A stretch of DNA of 64,000 nucleotides from CAWEYO01 sp963813315 (GTDB taxonomy: Bacteria; Pseudomonadota; Alphaproteobacteria; Rhizobiales; Rhizobiaceae): assembly GCA_963813315.1 (NCBI GenBank), contig CAWEYO010000013.1:124001-188000 (forward strand), given 5' to 3'. This document shows, piece by piece, positions 43,125 to 52,278 of this stretch (positions within the stretch are counted from its first letter, which is position 1; each line of letters starts with the position of its first letter). Below the pieces are notes generated by a model. It did not search any database, was not told the DNA's origin, and saw only the letters and a list, made by a program, of their open reading frames with translations. The position numbers and the translations under genes are program-made.

Positions 43125-46100
43125 TCAGGCAGCTGCTTTCTCCGCAAGCCGCGCGAGCTGCGTCATCACCACCGCGGCTCCAGCGAGGCGTTTTTCGGGG
43201 CTCGGCCAGTCGCGGATGAAGACGACGCCCTGGTCGGGCCTGATCTTTGCCAGCGAACCCTGTTCGCCGATGAATCGCACCAGCCCGGCCGGATCGGCGA
43301 ATTCCCGCTTGCGGAAGTGAATGACGACACCCTTCGGCCCGGCATCCAGCTTCTCGACATTGGCCTTGCGGCAGAGCGCCTTGATGTAGACGATCTTCAA
43401 CAAATGCTCGACCTCTTCCGGCAGCGAACCGAAGCGGTCTATCATTTCCGCGCCGAAGGCATCGATATCGGCAGGGGTTTCCAGCTCGCCAAGGCGACGA
43501 TAGAGCACCATTCGCAGTTGAAGGTCGGGAACGTAACTCTCGGGGATCATTACCGCCGTGCCAACGGCAATCTGCGGCGACCAGCCTCCCTCTGCGACCT
43601 CGCCCGTTCCCCGGATTTCGGCCACGGCCTCCTCAAGCATCTGCTGGTAGAGCTCGAAGCCCACTTCCTTGATGTGGCCGGACTGTTCCTGGCCAAGCAG
43701 ATTGCCGGCACCGCGGATATCGAGGTCATGGCTCGCGAGCTGGAAGCCCGCGCCGAGTGTGTCCAGCGATTGCAGCACTTTCAGCCGGCGGTCCGCGGTG
43801 TCGGTCAGCTTGCGATTGGCCGGTAGCGTGAACAGCGCGTAGGCGCGCAGTTTCGCGCGACCGACCCGCCCGCGAAGTTGGTAGAGCTGCGACAGGCCAA
43901 ACATGTCGGCGCGGTGCACGATCATGGTGTTGGCGGTCGGAATATCGAGCCCGGATTCCACGATGGTGGTGGAAAGGAGCACATCGTACTGGCCGTCGTA
44001 GAAGGCGTTCATGATGTCGTCCAGCTCGCCCGCCGGCATCTGGCCGTGGGCCACACCGATCTTCAGCTCCGGAACCGACTCGCGCAGGAACTGCTCGATC
44101 TCGGCCAGGTCGGAGATTCGGGGCACGACGTAGAAACTGTGTCCGCCGCGATAGCGCTCGCGCAGCAGCGTTTCGCGGATCACCAGCGGATCGAACGGCG
44201 AAATGAACGTGCGCACCGCCATGCGGTCGACGGGCGGCGTTGCGATCAGCGACAGCTCGCGCACGCCTGTCAGCGCAAGTTGCAGCGTGCGCGGGATCGG
44301 CGTGGCCGAAAGCGTCAGCACATGAACATCGCCTTTCAGTTCCTTCAGCCGCTCCTTGTGCTTGACGCCGAAATGCTGCTCTTCATCGATGATCAGCAGA
44401 CCGAGGTTCTTGAAGGAAATCGCGTTGCCCAGCAGCGCATGTGTGCCAATGACGATGTCGATCGTACCGTCCGCGATGCCTTTCCTGGTTTCGGTGAGTT
44501 CTTTCGACCCGACCAGACGCGAAGCCTGGCGCACATGTACGGGGAGGCCCGCGAAGCGCTGCGAAAACGTCCTGAAATGCTGGCGCGCCAAAAGCGTCGT
44601 CGGCACCACGACAGCAGCCTGAAATCCTTCCATCGTCGCGATGAAGGCCGCGCGCAGCGCCACTTCCGTCTTGCCGAACCCGACATCGCCACAGATCAGC
44701 CTGTCCATCGGTTTGCCTGCCGACAGGTCGTCGATCACTGCATCGATAGCGCCCTGCTGATCGTCGGTCTCCTCGTACGGGAAACGAGCCGCGAACTCGC
44801 CGTAAAGTCCCTCGGGCGGGTTCATGGCGGGAGCTGCCCGCATCTGCCTTTCAGCGGCCAGCCGGATCAATTGCCCGGCCATTTCGAGCAGCCGGCGCTT
44901 CAGCCGCGCCTTTCGCGACTGCCAGGCGCCGCCGCCGAGCCTGTCGAGGGCGGCTTCGGCCGAATCCGACCCATAGCGTGAAAGGAGTTCGATATTTTCC
45001 ACCGGGAGGAACAAGCGGTCGTCCCCCGCATAGTGGATTTCGAGGCAGTCATGCGGCGCGCCCATCGCTTCGATCGTGCGCAGGCCGATGAAGCGGCCGA
45101 TTCCATGATCGGCGTGGACGACAATATCCCCCGCCGAGAGCGAGGCCACTTCCGCAATGAAATCGGCCGCCCGCTTGCGCTTCTTCGCGCGACGTACCAG
45201 GCGGTCGCCCAGAATGTCCTGTTCGGCAACGACGATAAACCGCCCGGCCTCGAAGCCGGTCTCCAGCGGCAGCACGGCAAGACCTGCCTGCCCGGTTCCC
45301 AGCCTCTGCGCCTCCGCCAGCGTTGCGACGCGCTTCAGGTTGCCGAGGTGATGCTCTTCCAGAATTTGCGTCAGGCGGTCGAGCGATCCTTCCGTCCAGC
45401 CCGCAACGATGACGCGCCGGCCTGCGGCGCGTGACGAGGAAATATGGTTGACGACGGCATCGAAGACGTTGGCCGACGGGTCGGCACGCTCTTCGGCAAA
45501 GCCGCGGCCCGCTTTGGTTCCCGCGTGGAACACGCGCGTCTCGCTCGTTTCGGGCGTGTCGAAGGGCGTCAGCTCGGCCGTCGTCCGGTCCTGAAGGTGA
45601 GCCGCAACATCGTCGGGAGAAAGGTAGAGCAACGCGGGCGCCACCGGCTTGTATGGAACGGCATCCTTCAGCGCGCCTTCCACGCCGCGCTTGCGCGCCT
45701 CATAATAGTCGAGGATCAGCGCGTGCCGCTCGCCCAGCGCCTCTCGCGCCAGATGGTCGAACACCACCGGTGCGTTGCGCACGTAATCGAACACCAACTC
45801 GAGCCGCTCGTAAAAGAACGGGAGCCAGTGCTCCATGCCCGCGAACCGGCGCCCTTCGCTCACGGCGGTGTAGAGGGCATCGTCACGCAACGGCGCCCCG
45901 AACGCTTCGATATAGTTGCGCCGGAACCGGCTGATGGTTTCTGGCGTCAGCGCGACCTCGCTCATCGCCTGCAATGCCAGGTCCCTGCGCTGACCGGTGG
46001 TGCGCTGCGTGGCCACGTCGAAGGCCCGGATCGATTCGAGCGTGTCGCCGAAGAAATCGAGCCTCAGCGCTTCGGCGGCGCCCGGCGCATAGAGGTCGAG

Positions 46101-46625
46101 GATACCGCCGCGAACCGCGAATTCGCCGACATCGCGGACGCTGGCAACCCGTTCGAAACCGGAATTTTCGAGACGACCGATCAGAACGTTCATGTCGATC
46201 TGGTTGCCGGGACGGGCATGAAGGGTTTGCGCCTCTACGGCGCTGGCCGGCGGAACCCGCTGCAGGATGGCGTTGGCAGTGGTCAGGATGATGGCGCGAT
46301 GCGGGTTCCTTCCAAGAGCGATCATCGCCCCCAAGGCATCCAGGCGGCGCGCGGCTGCATCCGAACCGGGCGAGACCCGATCGTACGGCAGGCAATCCCA
46401 GGCCGGAAACTCGAGCACCGGAAGCTCGGGCGCCGCAAATGCAAGTGCGTCGGCGATGGCCGGCAGGCGCTGTCCGTCGCGCGCGACAAAGACGATCGGC
46501 CCCTCGCCCCCGATCTCAGCGGCAAGCGTTGCAAGCGCAAAGGCTTCATAGCCATCGGCAACGCCGTCTATCACGAAGCGGTCGGCTCGCCCTTTGGGAA
46601 TGCCGATGGGATCTATGAGGCTCAT
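43125..46625 (-). CDS. mfd: transcription-repair coupling factor Mfd
   Basis: 1166 residues, full length. It releases stalled RNA polymerase and recruits UvrA. The N-terminal UvrB-like part (FVARDGQRLPAIADALAF) is followed by the CarD-like polymerase-interaction domain (GDIVVHADHGIGRFIGL) and the SF2 translocase with ICGDVGFGKTEVALRAAF, LLIIDEEQHFGVKHKE, LTLSATPIPRTLQ and HGQMPAGELDDIM. The C-terminal TRCF domain ends near EKRLAGAAVVM. The start lies 5 bases from the sdhE stop, so the two are an operon. The frame is intact over 3.5 kb, showing sequence quality here is good. Confidence 0.96.
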   Translation of the reverse strand: MSLIDPIGIPKGRADRFVIDGVADGYEAFALATLAAEIGGEGPIVFVARDGQRLPAIADALAFAAPELPVLEFPAWDCLPYDRVSPGSDAAARRLDALGAMIALGRNPHRAIILTTANAILQRVPPASAVEAQTLHARPGNQIDMNVLIGRLENSGFERVASVRDVGEFAVRGGILDLYAPGAAEALRLDFFGDTLESIRAFDVATQRTTGQRRDLALQAMSEVALTPETISRFRRNYIEAFGAPLRDDALYTAVSEGRRFAGMEHWLPFFYERLELVFDYVRNAPVVFDHLAREALGERHALILDYYEARKRGVEGALKDAVPYKPVAPALLYLSPDDVAAHLQDRTTAELTPFDTPETSETRVFHAGTKAGRGFAEERADPSANVFDAVVNHISSSRAAGRRVIVAGWTEGSLDRLTQILEEHHLGNLKRVATLAEAQRLGTGQAGLAVLPLETGFEAGRFIVVAEQDILGDRLVRRAKKRKRAADFIAEVASLSAGDIVVHADHGIGRFIGLRTIEAMGAPHDCLEIHYAGDDRLFLPVENIELLSRYGSDSAEAALDRLGGGAWQSRKARLKRRLLEMAGQLIRLAAERQMRAAPAMNPPEGLYGEFAARFPYEETDDQQGAIDAVIDDLSAGKPMDRLICGDVGFGKTEVALRAAFIATMEGFQAAVVVPTTLLARQHFRTFSQRFAGLPVHVRQASRLVGSKELTETRKGIADGTIDIVIGTHALLGNAISFKNLGLLIIDEEQHFGVKHKERLKELKGDVHVLTLSATPIPRTLQLALTGVRELSLIATPPVDRMAVRTFISPFDPLVIRETLLRERYRGGHSFYVVPRISDLAEIEQFLRESVPELKIGVAHGQMPAGELDDIMNAFYDGQYDVLLSTTIVESGLDIPTANTMIVHRADMFGLSQLYQLRGRVGRAKLRAYALFTLPANRKLTDTADRRLKVLQSLDTLGAGFQLASHDLDIRGAGNLLGQEQSGHIKEVGFELYQQMLEEAVAEIRGTGEVAEGGWSPQIAVGTAVMIPESYVPDLQLRMVLYRRLGELETPADIDAFGAEMIDRFGSLPEEVEHLLKIVYIKALCRKANVEKLDAGPKGVVIHFRKREFADPAGLVRFIGEQGSLAKIRPDQGVVFIRDWPSPEKRLAGAAVVMTQLARLAEKAAA

Positions 46626-46630
46626 CTTTG

Positions 46631-46924
46631 TCAGGTTCTGAAATTCATCTCCCGGCGAAATGCCAGGATGCGAAGGAAAATGTCGGTGAATTGGCTCTCC
46701 GGAATCGCCTTTTCTCCGGTGATCCAGGGGAGCAGTTCGGTGTCGGGAATGTCGAGAAGCTTTTCATATTGCTCGATTTCCGCTTCGGTCAAGGCGCCGA
46801 CCTTGGCGTCGGCGAAAGTTCCCAGAATAAGGTCGATTTCACGCATGCCGCGATGCCAGGACCGGAACAGCAGCTTGCGCCGCCGCGCATCCAGTCCCTC
46901 GCTCGATCGCATCGTTCCCGTCAT
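46631..46924 (-). CDS. sdhE: FAD assembly factor SdhE (succinate dehydrogenase flavinylation)
   Basis: 97 residues. It shows the SdhE signature RRRKLLFRSWHRGMREIDLIL with the RGxxE motif needed for flavin transfer, then LLDIPDTELLPWITG. AAGGAAAGCCG precedes the ATG at 46924, and upstream in-frame codons are not conserved. It promotes covalent attachment of FAD to SdhA. It lies directly upstream of mfd and opposite recG, an order known from related rhizobia and Brucella. Confidence 0.92.
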   Translation of the reverse strand: MTGTMRSSEGLDARRRKLLFRSWHRGMREIDLILGTFADAKVGALTEAEIEQYEKLLDIPDTELLPWITGEKAIPESQFTDIFLRILAFRREMNFRT

Positions 46925-47064
46925 TCGGCTTTCCTTCATGAACGCGGCGCATATAGCCTGGATAGCGAGTGATGTCAGCCTTGCCGACCACATCCGGCAA
47001 AAGAAGCCAAGCGATATCAAGTGCGAGCAGCGCGCGACTTTCTGGCTAGAATTGGAGTCGGACC

Positions 47065-47304
47065 ATGAACACCATGAGCTACAAGGGCTATGACGCCCGC
47101 ATCGAGTATGACGACAAGGACGGGATTTTCTTTGGCAAGATTGCAGGCATCCGCGATGGCATCAGTTTTCATGCCGACACGGTGGCCGATCTCAAGGCTG
47201 CCTTTCGCGAGGCTGTCGACGACTACATCGAAACCTGCGGCAGGATCGGCAAGTCGCCGCAAATGGGGTGCGAAAGTCCTGGCCGAGGCTGTTGCTTCCG
47301 TTGA
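47065..47304 (+). pseudogene. truncated HicB-like antitoxin
   Basis: The first 65 codons give a HicB-like RNase-H-fold domain: YKGYDARIEYDDKDGIFFGK, ISFHADTVADLKAAFREAVDDY and ETCGRIGKSPQ. After that the usual ribbon-helix-helix domain is missing. In the next frame the bases before 47304 read KVLAEAVASVD, like the end of a HicB DNA-binding tail, which suggests an internal deletion plus frame change. No hicA toxin gene is adjacent. It is probably a relic. Confidence 0.65.
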
Positions 47305-47409
47305 CTGAAATTTGCTGAACGGGCGCATATAGCGTGGATAGCAAGCCATGTCGGCCTTGCAACAATCATGGCGACACCTAATCTCCGATCCATGCTTTCG
47401 CTTTACGTC

Positions 47410-47458
47410 ACCCCCCTCTGGCCTGCCGGCCATCTCCCCCTCAAGGGTGGAGATCAGG
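47410..47458 (+). repeat. palindromic repeat C, copy 1
   Basis: CCCCCTCTGGCCTGCCGGCC, ATCTCCCCCTCAAGGGTGGA, GAT. The hairpin ATCTCCCCC/GGGTGGAGAT is slightly mismatched. This element is widespread between genes in Mesorhizobium and relatives. Confidence 0.8.
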
Positions 47459-47521
47459 CTTGCAGCAGCCACGCCGCGTTTCCTGCGACGTTGTCGATTG
47501 GCGAAGGCCGCGATGACGGCT

Positions 47522-47568
47522 CGATCTCCCCCCTTGCGGGGGAGATGGCCGGCAGGACAGAGGGGGGC
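47522..47568 (-). repeat. palindromic repeat C, copy 2 (inverted)
   Basis: ATCTCCCCCCTTGCGGGGGA, GATGGCCGGCAGGACAGAGG, GGGG, opposite in orientation to copies 1 and 3, about 65 bases after copy 1. Confidence 0.8.
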
Positions 47569-47734
47569 AACGTGGAGCGCCGCCGATGGATGCCGGCACG
47601 CAAGGAACGGCCATGGATGGGCGCGCTTGAAATCCACTTCACAGTCTCGTTCCGGGCCGACGTAACCCGCATCGCCTCGCCGCTGACAAGGCATGCGCGC
47701 TCGCAGGCATTGCGAGCGTGGGCGCCCCTTCGCG

Positions 47735-47784
47735 CCCCCCTCTGGCCTGCCGGCCATCTCCCCCGCAAGGGGGGAGATCAGCTT
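47735..47784 (+). repeat. palindromic repeat C, copy 3
   Basis: CCCCCTCTGGCCTGCCGGCC, ATCTCCCCCGCAAGGGGGGA, GAT. It ends 48 bases before the recG start, within the likely promoter region. Confidence 0.8.
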
Positions 47785-47831
47785 TCATGCAGGCCTTCGC
47801 TAATCGGACCACGGTCATTGAAGTCCCGCTG

Positions 47832-49940
47832 ATGCGCCCTTCCCTTCTCGATTCGCTGTTCGTGCCCCTGACTTCGCTGGACGGCGTTGGCCCGAAAGTC
47901 GCTGAGTTGATCGAGAAGGTTGTCGCCGCCGACCTTGCGGACCGCCATGCACGCGCCGGCGACCTGGTTTTCACTCTGCCGCATTCCGTGATCGACCGCC
48001 GCAATCGGCCGGGCATCGCCTTCGCCGCGGAAGGCGCAATCGTCACGCTGGACCTCCGCGTCGACCGGCACCAGCCGCCGCCTCGCGGTAACCGGTCAGT
48101 GCCCTACCGCGTCTATGCGCATGACGACACCGGCGAGATCGGGCTGACCTTTTTCCACGCCAAGCCGGGATGGCTGGAAAACGCATTGCCCGTGGGTGGA
48201 AACGTCGTCGTCAGCGGTCGAATGGAATGGTTCAACGGTCGCCCGACCATGGTCCATCCCGACCATATCGCGCGAGCCGGGCAGGACGCAGGGCTGCCGC
48301 TCGTGGAGCCTGTCTATCCGCTGACTGCCGGTCTGTCGTCCAAGGTGCTGCGTCGCGCCATCGATCAGTCGCTCGCCCGTGTTCCCGCGCTTCCCGAATG
48401 GCTGGATCCGGAGTTGATGCGCAGCCAGACCTTTCCGGCATTTGACACCTCACTCCAGCGGCTGCACAACCCGGCCAATCCCATCGATGTCTCTCCCGAA
48501 AGTGCAGCCTGGCGGCGCCTGGCCTATGATGAATTCCTCGCCGGCCAGATCTCCCTGGCACTGGTGCGCGCCCGCACCCGACGCCTTTCCGGACGGCCGC
48601 TTCGTGGCGACGGCCGCATTGTCGAGTGCGTCAGGGGCGCGTTGCCGTATTCATTGACGCCATCCCAGGAGCAGGCGCTGGCCGAAATCAATGCCGATCT
48701 CGCGAGTCCCGACCGCATGTTGCGGCTGCTTCAGGGGGACGTCGGCTCCGGCAAGACGGTCGTTGCGCTCCTCGCCATGGCGCGCGCGGCAGAAGCGGGA
48801 GGCCAGGCCGCACTTATGGCGCCGACGGAAATCCTCGCCCGCCAGCACTTTGCGACGATCGCGCCGCTCGCCGCTCGCTCCGGTTTGGTGGCGGCTATCC
48901 TGACCGGACGCGAAAAGGGACGGGAACGCGCCGACATACTGGCGGGCTTGGAGAACGGCTCAACCAACATTGTCATCGGTACGCACGCGCTCTTCCAGGA
49001 GCCGGTGACCTATTGCGATCTCGTTCTGGCAATCGTTGACGAGCAGCACAGGTTCGGCGTGCATCAACGGCTGGCAATCACGGCCAAGGGCGACGCGCCA
49101 GACATGCTCGTCATGACCGCAACGCCAATACCCCGCACGCTGGTGCTCACAGCATTCGGCGACATGGATGTCTCGCGCCTTACCGAAAAGCCGGCGGGCC
49201 GCCGGGCCATCCGTACCGTGATTTTGCCCCTCGACCGGCTCGACGAACTTGTCGGCCGCATGCGCGACGCGATCTTGCAGGGCCAGAAAATCTACTGGAT
49301 CTGCCCGCTGGTCGAAGAATCGGACGAAATCAAGCTGATGGCCGCGGAGGACCGGCACGCCATGCTTGCGCCCATTTTTGGCGGCGCCGTCGGCCTTGTC
49401 CACGGCCGCATGAAAGGTGCGCAGAAGGACGAGGCAATGCGCGCCTTCAAGGCGGGCGAGACACGGATTCTCGTCGCCACCACGGTGATCGAGGTCGGCG
49501 TCGACGTGCCGGACGCAACCATCATTGTCATCGAGCATGCCGAGCGCTTCGGCCTGGCCCAGCTTCACCAGTTGCGCGGACGTGTCGGCCGCAGCGACAA
49601 GGCTTCGACCTGCATACTTCTCTACAAGGCTCCGCTTGGAGAGACCGCGAAGCGTCGCCTGTCGATCATGCGCGAAACCGACGACGGCTTCCGGATTTCG
49701 GAAGAGGATCTGAAGCTGCGCGGCGAAGGGGAGCTTCTTGGAACGCGTCAATCCGGCACGCCTGGTTTCCAGGTCGCGCGCATCGAGTTCCACGCGGATC
49801 TCCTGGAAACCGCCCGCGATGACGCGCGCCTGCTGCTTGCCCGCGATCCCGAACTCCAGTCGGACCGCGGAGCGGCGGTGCGGCTCCTGCTCTATCTTTT
49901 CGGGCGCGACGATGCCATCCGCCTGTTGCGCGCGGGCTAG
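47832..49940 (+). CDS. recG: ATP-dependent DNA helicase RecG
   Basis: 702 residues. RecG remodels stalled forks and branched DNA. The N-terminal wedge/OB domain (VTLDLRVDRHQPPP, VVVSGRMEWFNGRPTMVHPD) is followed by helicase motifs LLQGDVGSGKTVVALLAMA, LAIVDEQHRFGVHQRLA, VMTATPIPRTL and LRGRVGRSDKAS. The ATG at 47832 matches the family N-terminus (MRPSLLDSLFVPLTSLDGVG). A longer frame to 47718 only reads repeat C. The frame is intact. Confidence 0.94.
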   Translation: MRPSLLDSLFVPLTSLDGVGPKVAELIEKVVAADLADRHARAGDLVFTLPHSVIDRRNRPGIAFAAEGAIVTLDLRVDRHQPPPRGNRSVPYRVYAHDDTGEIGLTFFHAKPGWLENALPVGGNVVVSGRMEWFNGRPTMVHPDHIARAGQDAGLPLVEPVYPLTAGLSSKVLRRAIDQSLARVPALPEWLDPELMRSQTFPAFDTSLQRLHNPANPIDVSPESAAWRRLAYDEFLAGQISLALVRARTRRLSGRPLRGDGRIVECVRGALPYSLTPSQEQALAEINADLASPDRMLRLLQGDVGSGKTVVALLAMARAAEAGGQAALMAPTEILARQHFATIAPLAARSGLVAAILTGREKGRERADILAGLENGSTNIVIGTHALFQEPVTYCDLVLAIVDEQHRFGVHQRLAITAKGDAPDMLVMTATPIPRTLVLTAFGDMDVSRLTEKPAGRRAIRTVILPLDRLDELVGRMRDAILQGQKIYWICPLVEESDEIKLMAAEDRHAMLAPIFGGAVGLVHGRMKGAQKDEAMRAFKAGETRILVATTVIEVGVDVPDATIIVIEHAERFGLAQLHQLRGRVGRSDKASTCILLYKAPLGETAKRRLSIMRETDDGFRISEEDLKLRGEGELLGTRQSGTPGFQVARIEFHADLLETARDDARLLLARDPELQSDRGAAVRLLLYLFGRDDAIRLLRAG

Positions 49941-49949
49941 GGTGTGTTG

Positions 49950-50021
49950 AAAAATCCGATGCTCAAACAAAGAGATAGGGCGGCAGCGCTGATCCGTAAA
50001 AGCGTCCGCTGCTCCAAGGCG
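49950..50021 (+). repeat. dispersed repeat A, 3' half
   Basis: AAAAATCCGATGCTCAAACA, AAGAGATAGGGCGGCAGCGC and a tail TCCGTAAAAGCGTCCGCTGC. The CGGACCCGAAAGTGGG half is absent. It sits between the convergent recG and DUF502 genes. Confidence 0.8.
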
Positions 50022-50029
50022 CGAGCACG

Positions 50030-50749
50030 CTACGTACCCGTCTCGGGCAGCCGCTGGTCCGCGAGTCTCTTCTTTAGAGCTTCCTCGGCTAACGCCTTGA
50101 CCTTATTGCGGTATTCTGGCCCGACAAGTCCGGCCGAGATCAACAGCTTGGCCGCATCCTCGACGCTCATCTCTAGCGGAATGACGTCCTTTTCGGGCAC
50201 GTAGAGCAAATATCCCGTCGTCACATTCGGCGTGATCGGGCGAAAGACGGCGATGGTTTTGCCCTCTCTTTCGGACAGCGCCTGGTTGATCTCGCTGTCC
50301 TCCTGAGAAGCGATGAAGACGATGGACCACGCGCCCTTGCGCGGATACTCGAACAGGCCGACCTTGCTGAACAATTCCGACCGGTGGGCCAGTACCGTTT
50401 CGAATATCTGCTTCAGCCCGCTGTAGACATTGCGCACCAGTGGCATCCGGTTCAGCAGCTTTTCGCCATAGGAGACGATCGATCGGCCGATGATGTTTGC
50501 CGTCAGGAAGCCGATGAGCGTTATCAACACAAGCGCCACGATCAAGCCGAAGCCCGGTACGGCAATGGGCAGATAATTGTCCGGATTGTAGCGCGCCGGG
50601 ATGTATGGCTTCACCCAGGAGTTGACCCAGTGAATGATGGTCCAACTGAGATAGGCGGTAATCGCCAGCGGCGCGCACACGATCAACCCCGTCAGAAAAT
50701 AGTTCCTGAGGCGCATCATGCCGGAGATCGAGGTCGCGGGACGAGACAT
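50030..50749 (-). CDS. DUF502 family membrane protein
   Basis: 239 residues. Two TM helices (NYFLTGLIVCAPLAITAYL and GFGLIVALVLITLIGFLTA) are followed by the DUF502 core: LLNRMPLVRNVYSGLKQIFE and TTGYLLYVPEKDVIPLEMSVEDAAKLLISAG. The ATG at 50749 is chosen; the upstream in-frame part reads repeat D. Adjacent to recG in related genomes. Function unknown. Confidence 0.85.
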   Translation of the reverse strand: MSRPATSISGMMRLRNYFLTGLIVCAPLAITAYLSWTIIHWVNSWVKPYIPARYNPDNYLPIAVPGFGLIVALVLITLIGFLTANIIGRSIVSYGEKLLNRMPLVRNVYSGLKQIFETVLAHRSELFSKVGLFEYPRKGAWSIVFIASQEDSEINQALSEREGKTIAVFRPITPNVTTGYLLYVPEKDVIPLEMSVEDAAKLLISAGLVGPEYRNKVKALAEEALKKRLADQRLPETGT

Positions 50750-50810
50750 CCGCGATTTAATAGCATTGTGCGCCGCACCAAGGTAGTGCGGCGGAAACAA
50801 TGTTTGACGG

Positions 50811-50870
50811 CCCGTGTGGCGGGATTTGAAGTTCCTGTTATTTTGGATTTGGTCATTGTGCCGGGGTCGT
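50811..50870. repeat. palindromic repeat D, half copy
   Basis: CCCGTGTGGCGGGATTTGAA, GTTCCTGTTATTTTGG. It matches one arm of the palindrome at 43057-43121 and lies in the divergent gap between the DUF502 and TctC genes. Confidence 0.6.
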
Positions 50871-51018
50871 TGCCACAACTTGCGCGCGCGCAATTTGCGG
50901 TGACAGGCTGCTCAATCCCTGCAATGGTGTGGCGCGTAGCGCGAGTTTGGTTGAATTTGCCTGGGAACTGGCGCATCTGGAAGGGCACCGGTCAGGTGTC
51001 GAAATGGGAGGAAAAACT

Positions 51019-51996
51019 ATGCTGAGCAGACGCACTTTCTTGATGAGCACCGTTGCAGCCGGCAGCGCCGTGGCGACGGGCCTGACACCCGTCAAGACCT
51101 TCGCTCAGGAGCCGCAGCAGCTTCAGATTTTCGTGCCGGCCGCACCTGGCGGCGGCTGGGACCAGACGGCGCGCACGATGGAACAGGTACTGCGCAGCGA
51201 AAACCTGATCAGCAGTTCGCAGATCACCAATGTGGGCGGTGCGGGCGGCACGGTCGGCTTGCCGCAGTTCGTCAACCAATGGAAGGGCCGCCAGAATGCC
51301 CTGATGGTTGCCGGCATGGTGATGGTAGGCGCCATCATCGCGAACAAGTCGCCCGTTAACCTGACCCAAACGACGCCGATCGCGCGGCTGACCGGCGAGT
51401 TCGAGGCGCTCGTCGTGCCTGCCGCTTCGCCCTTCCAGACCGCAGCCGACTTCGTCGCCGCCCTGAAGGCCGACCCATCGAAGGTTCCCGTTGCGGGTGG
51501 CTCGGCCGGCGGTTCCGACCACATTCTCTTCGGCCTCATCGCCAAATCGGCCGGCGTCGATGCGACCACGATTTCCTATGTGCCCTATGCAGGCGGCGGC
51601 GAGGCTCTTGCCGCGCTGCTAGGCAATCAGGTTGCCGCAGGTATTTCCGGCTACGGCGAATTCTCGGAACAAGTAAAGGCCGGCGCGCTTCGCCTGCTTG
51701 CGATATCGGCGGACAAGCGGCAGGAAGGAATCGACGCGCCGACGCTCAAGGAACAAGGCGTCGACATCGAGCTGTTCAACTGGCGCGGCGTCTTCGCGCC
51801 TCCCGGCATATCCGACGAAGACAAGGCGGCGATGGTGAAGCTGATCGAAACCATGGCCGGCAGCGCGGCCTGGTCCGAAGAGGTCAAGAAACGCAACTGG
51901 ACGTCGATCCTGCTTACCGGCGATGACTACGCGAAATTCCTGGCGGAGGACACGGCACGGATCGAGGGCATATTGAAAGATCTGGGTCTAGCCTGA
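51019..51996 (+). CDS. tripartite tricarboxylate transporter substrate-binding protein (TctC family)
   Basis: 325 residues. A Tat-like signal (SRRTFLMSTVAAGSAVATG) precedes the Bug/TctC fold: FVPAAPGGGWDQTARTMEQV, VGGAGGTVGLPQF and GGSAGGSDHILFGLIAKSAG. AGGA precedes the ATG at 51019. It captures a carboxylate in the periplasm for the TctA/TctB permease encoded downstream, from which it is separated by a gap carrying repeat B. Confidence 0.9.
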   Translation: MLSRRTFLMSTVAAGSAVATGLTPVKTFAQEPQQLQIFVPAAPGGGWDQTARTMEQVLRSENLISSSQITNVGGAGGTVGLPQFVNQWKGRQNALMVAGMVMVGAIIANKSPVNLTQTTPIARLTGEFEALVVPAASPFQTAADFVAALKADPSKVPVAGGSAGGSDHILFGLIAKSAGVDATTISYVPYAGGGEALAALLGNQVAAGISGYGEFSEQVKAGALRLLAISADKRQEGIDAPTLKEQGVDIELFNWRGVFAPPGISDEDKAAMVKLIETMAGSAAWSEEVKKRNWTSILLTGDDYAKFLAEDTARIEGILKDLGLA

Positions 51997-52136
51997 GTGG
52001 CCTGTTCGTGCATGGCAAGGTCCCGAAATATCGAGAGACTTTTCGGACAAGGACATGCGTAAGAACAAAACCTGGGGTGAGATGGCGAACCCATGAATAG
52101 CCATCTCGCTCCGGGTATCCGGCCTCTCTTTCGACT

Positions 52137-52236
52137 AATGCATGTCGCCCAAAAGTGCGCAGCGGTTTTGGGATAACGACATGCACAAAAAACAATAGCC
52201 TAAAGCGCGTCGCATCAATCCATTTCGCCGCGACAC
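52137..52236 (-). repeat. dispersed repeat B, full copy (reverse)
   Basis: TGCATGTCGCCCAAAAGTGC, GCAGCGGTTTTGGGATAACG, then the reverse of the head, ATAGCCTAAAGCGCGTCGCA. It lies inside the TTT operon between tctC and tctB, and could affect mRNA folding or expression balance. Confidence 0.85.
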
Positions 52237-52278
52237 GCTTTGGCCCGACAAAGTTCTCCATGCGCAAGGAGATTGCAC

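Larger units (their letters stand above)
47305..47831. other. repeat-rich region upstream of recG
   Basis: About 527 bases with three copies of repeat C and no convincing gene. Open frames through it are translations of the repeats. The spacing between copies is filled with GC-rich, possibly degenerate coding sequence. Confidence 0.6.

Noticed and set aside
47718..47831. Longer recG start at 47718
   Set aside because: The extension translates repeat C; the family N-terminus begins at 47832.
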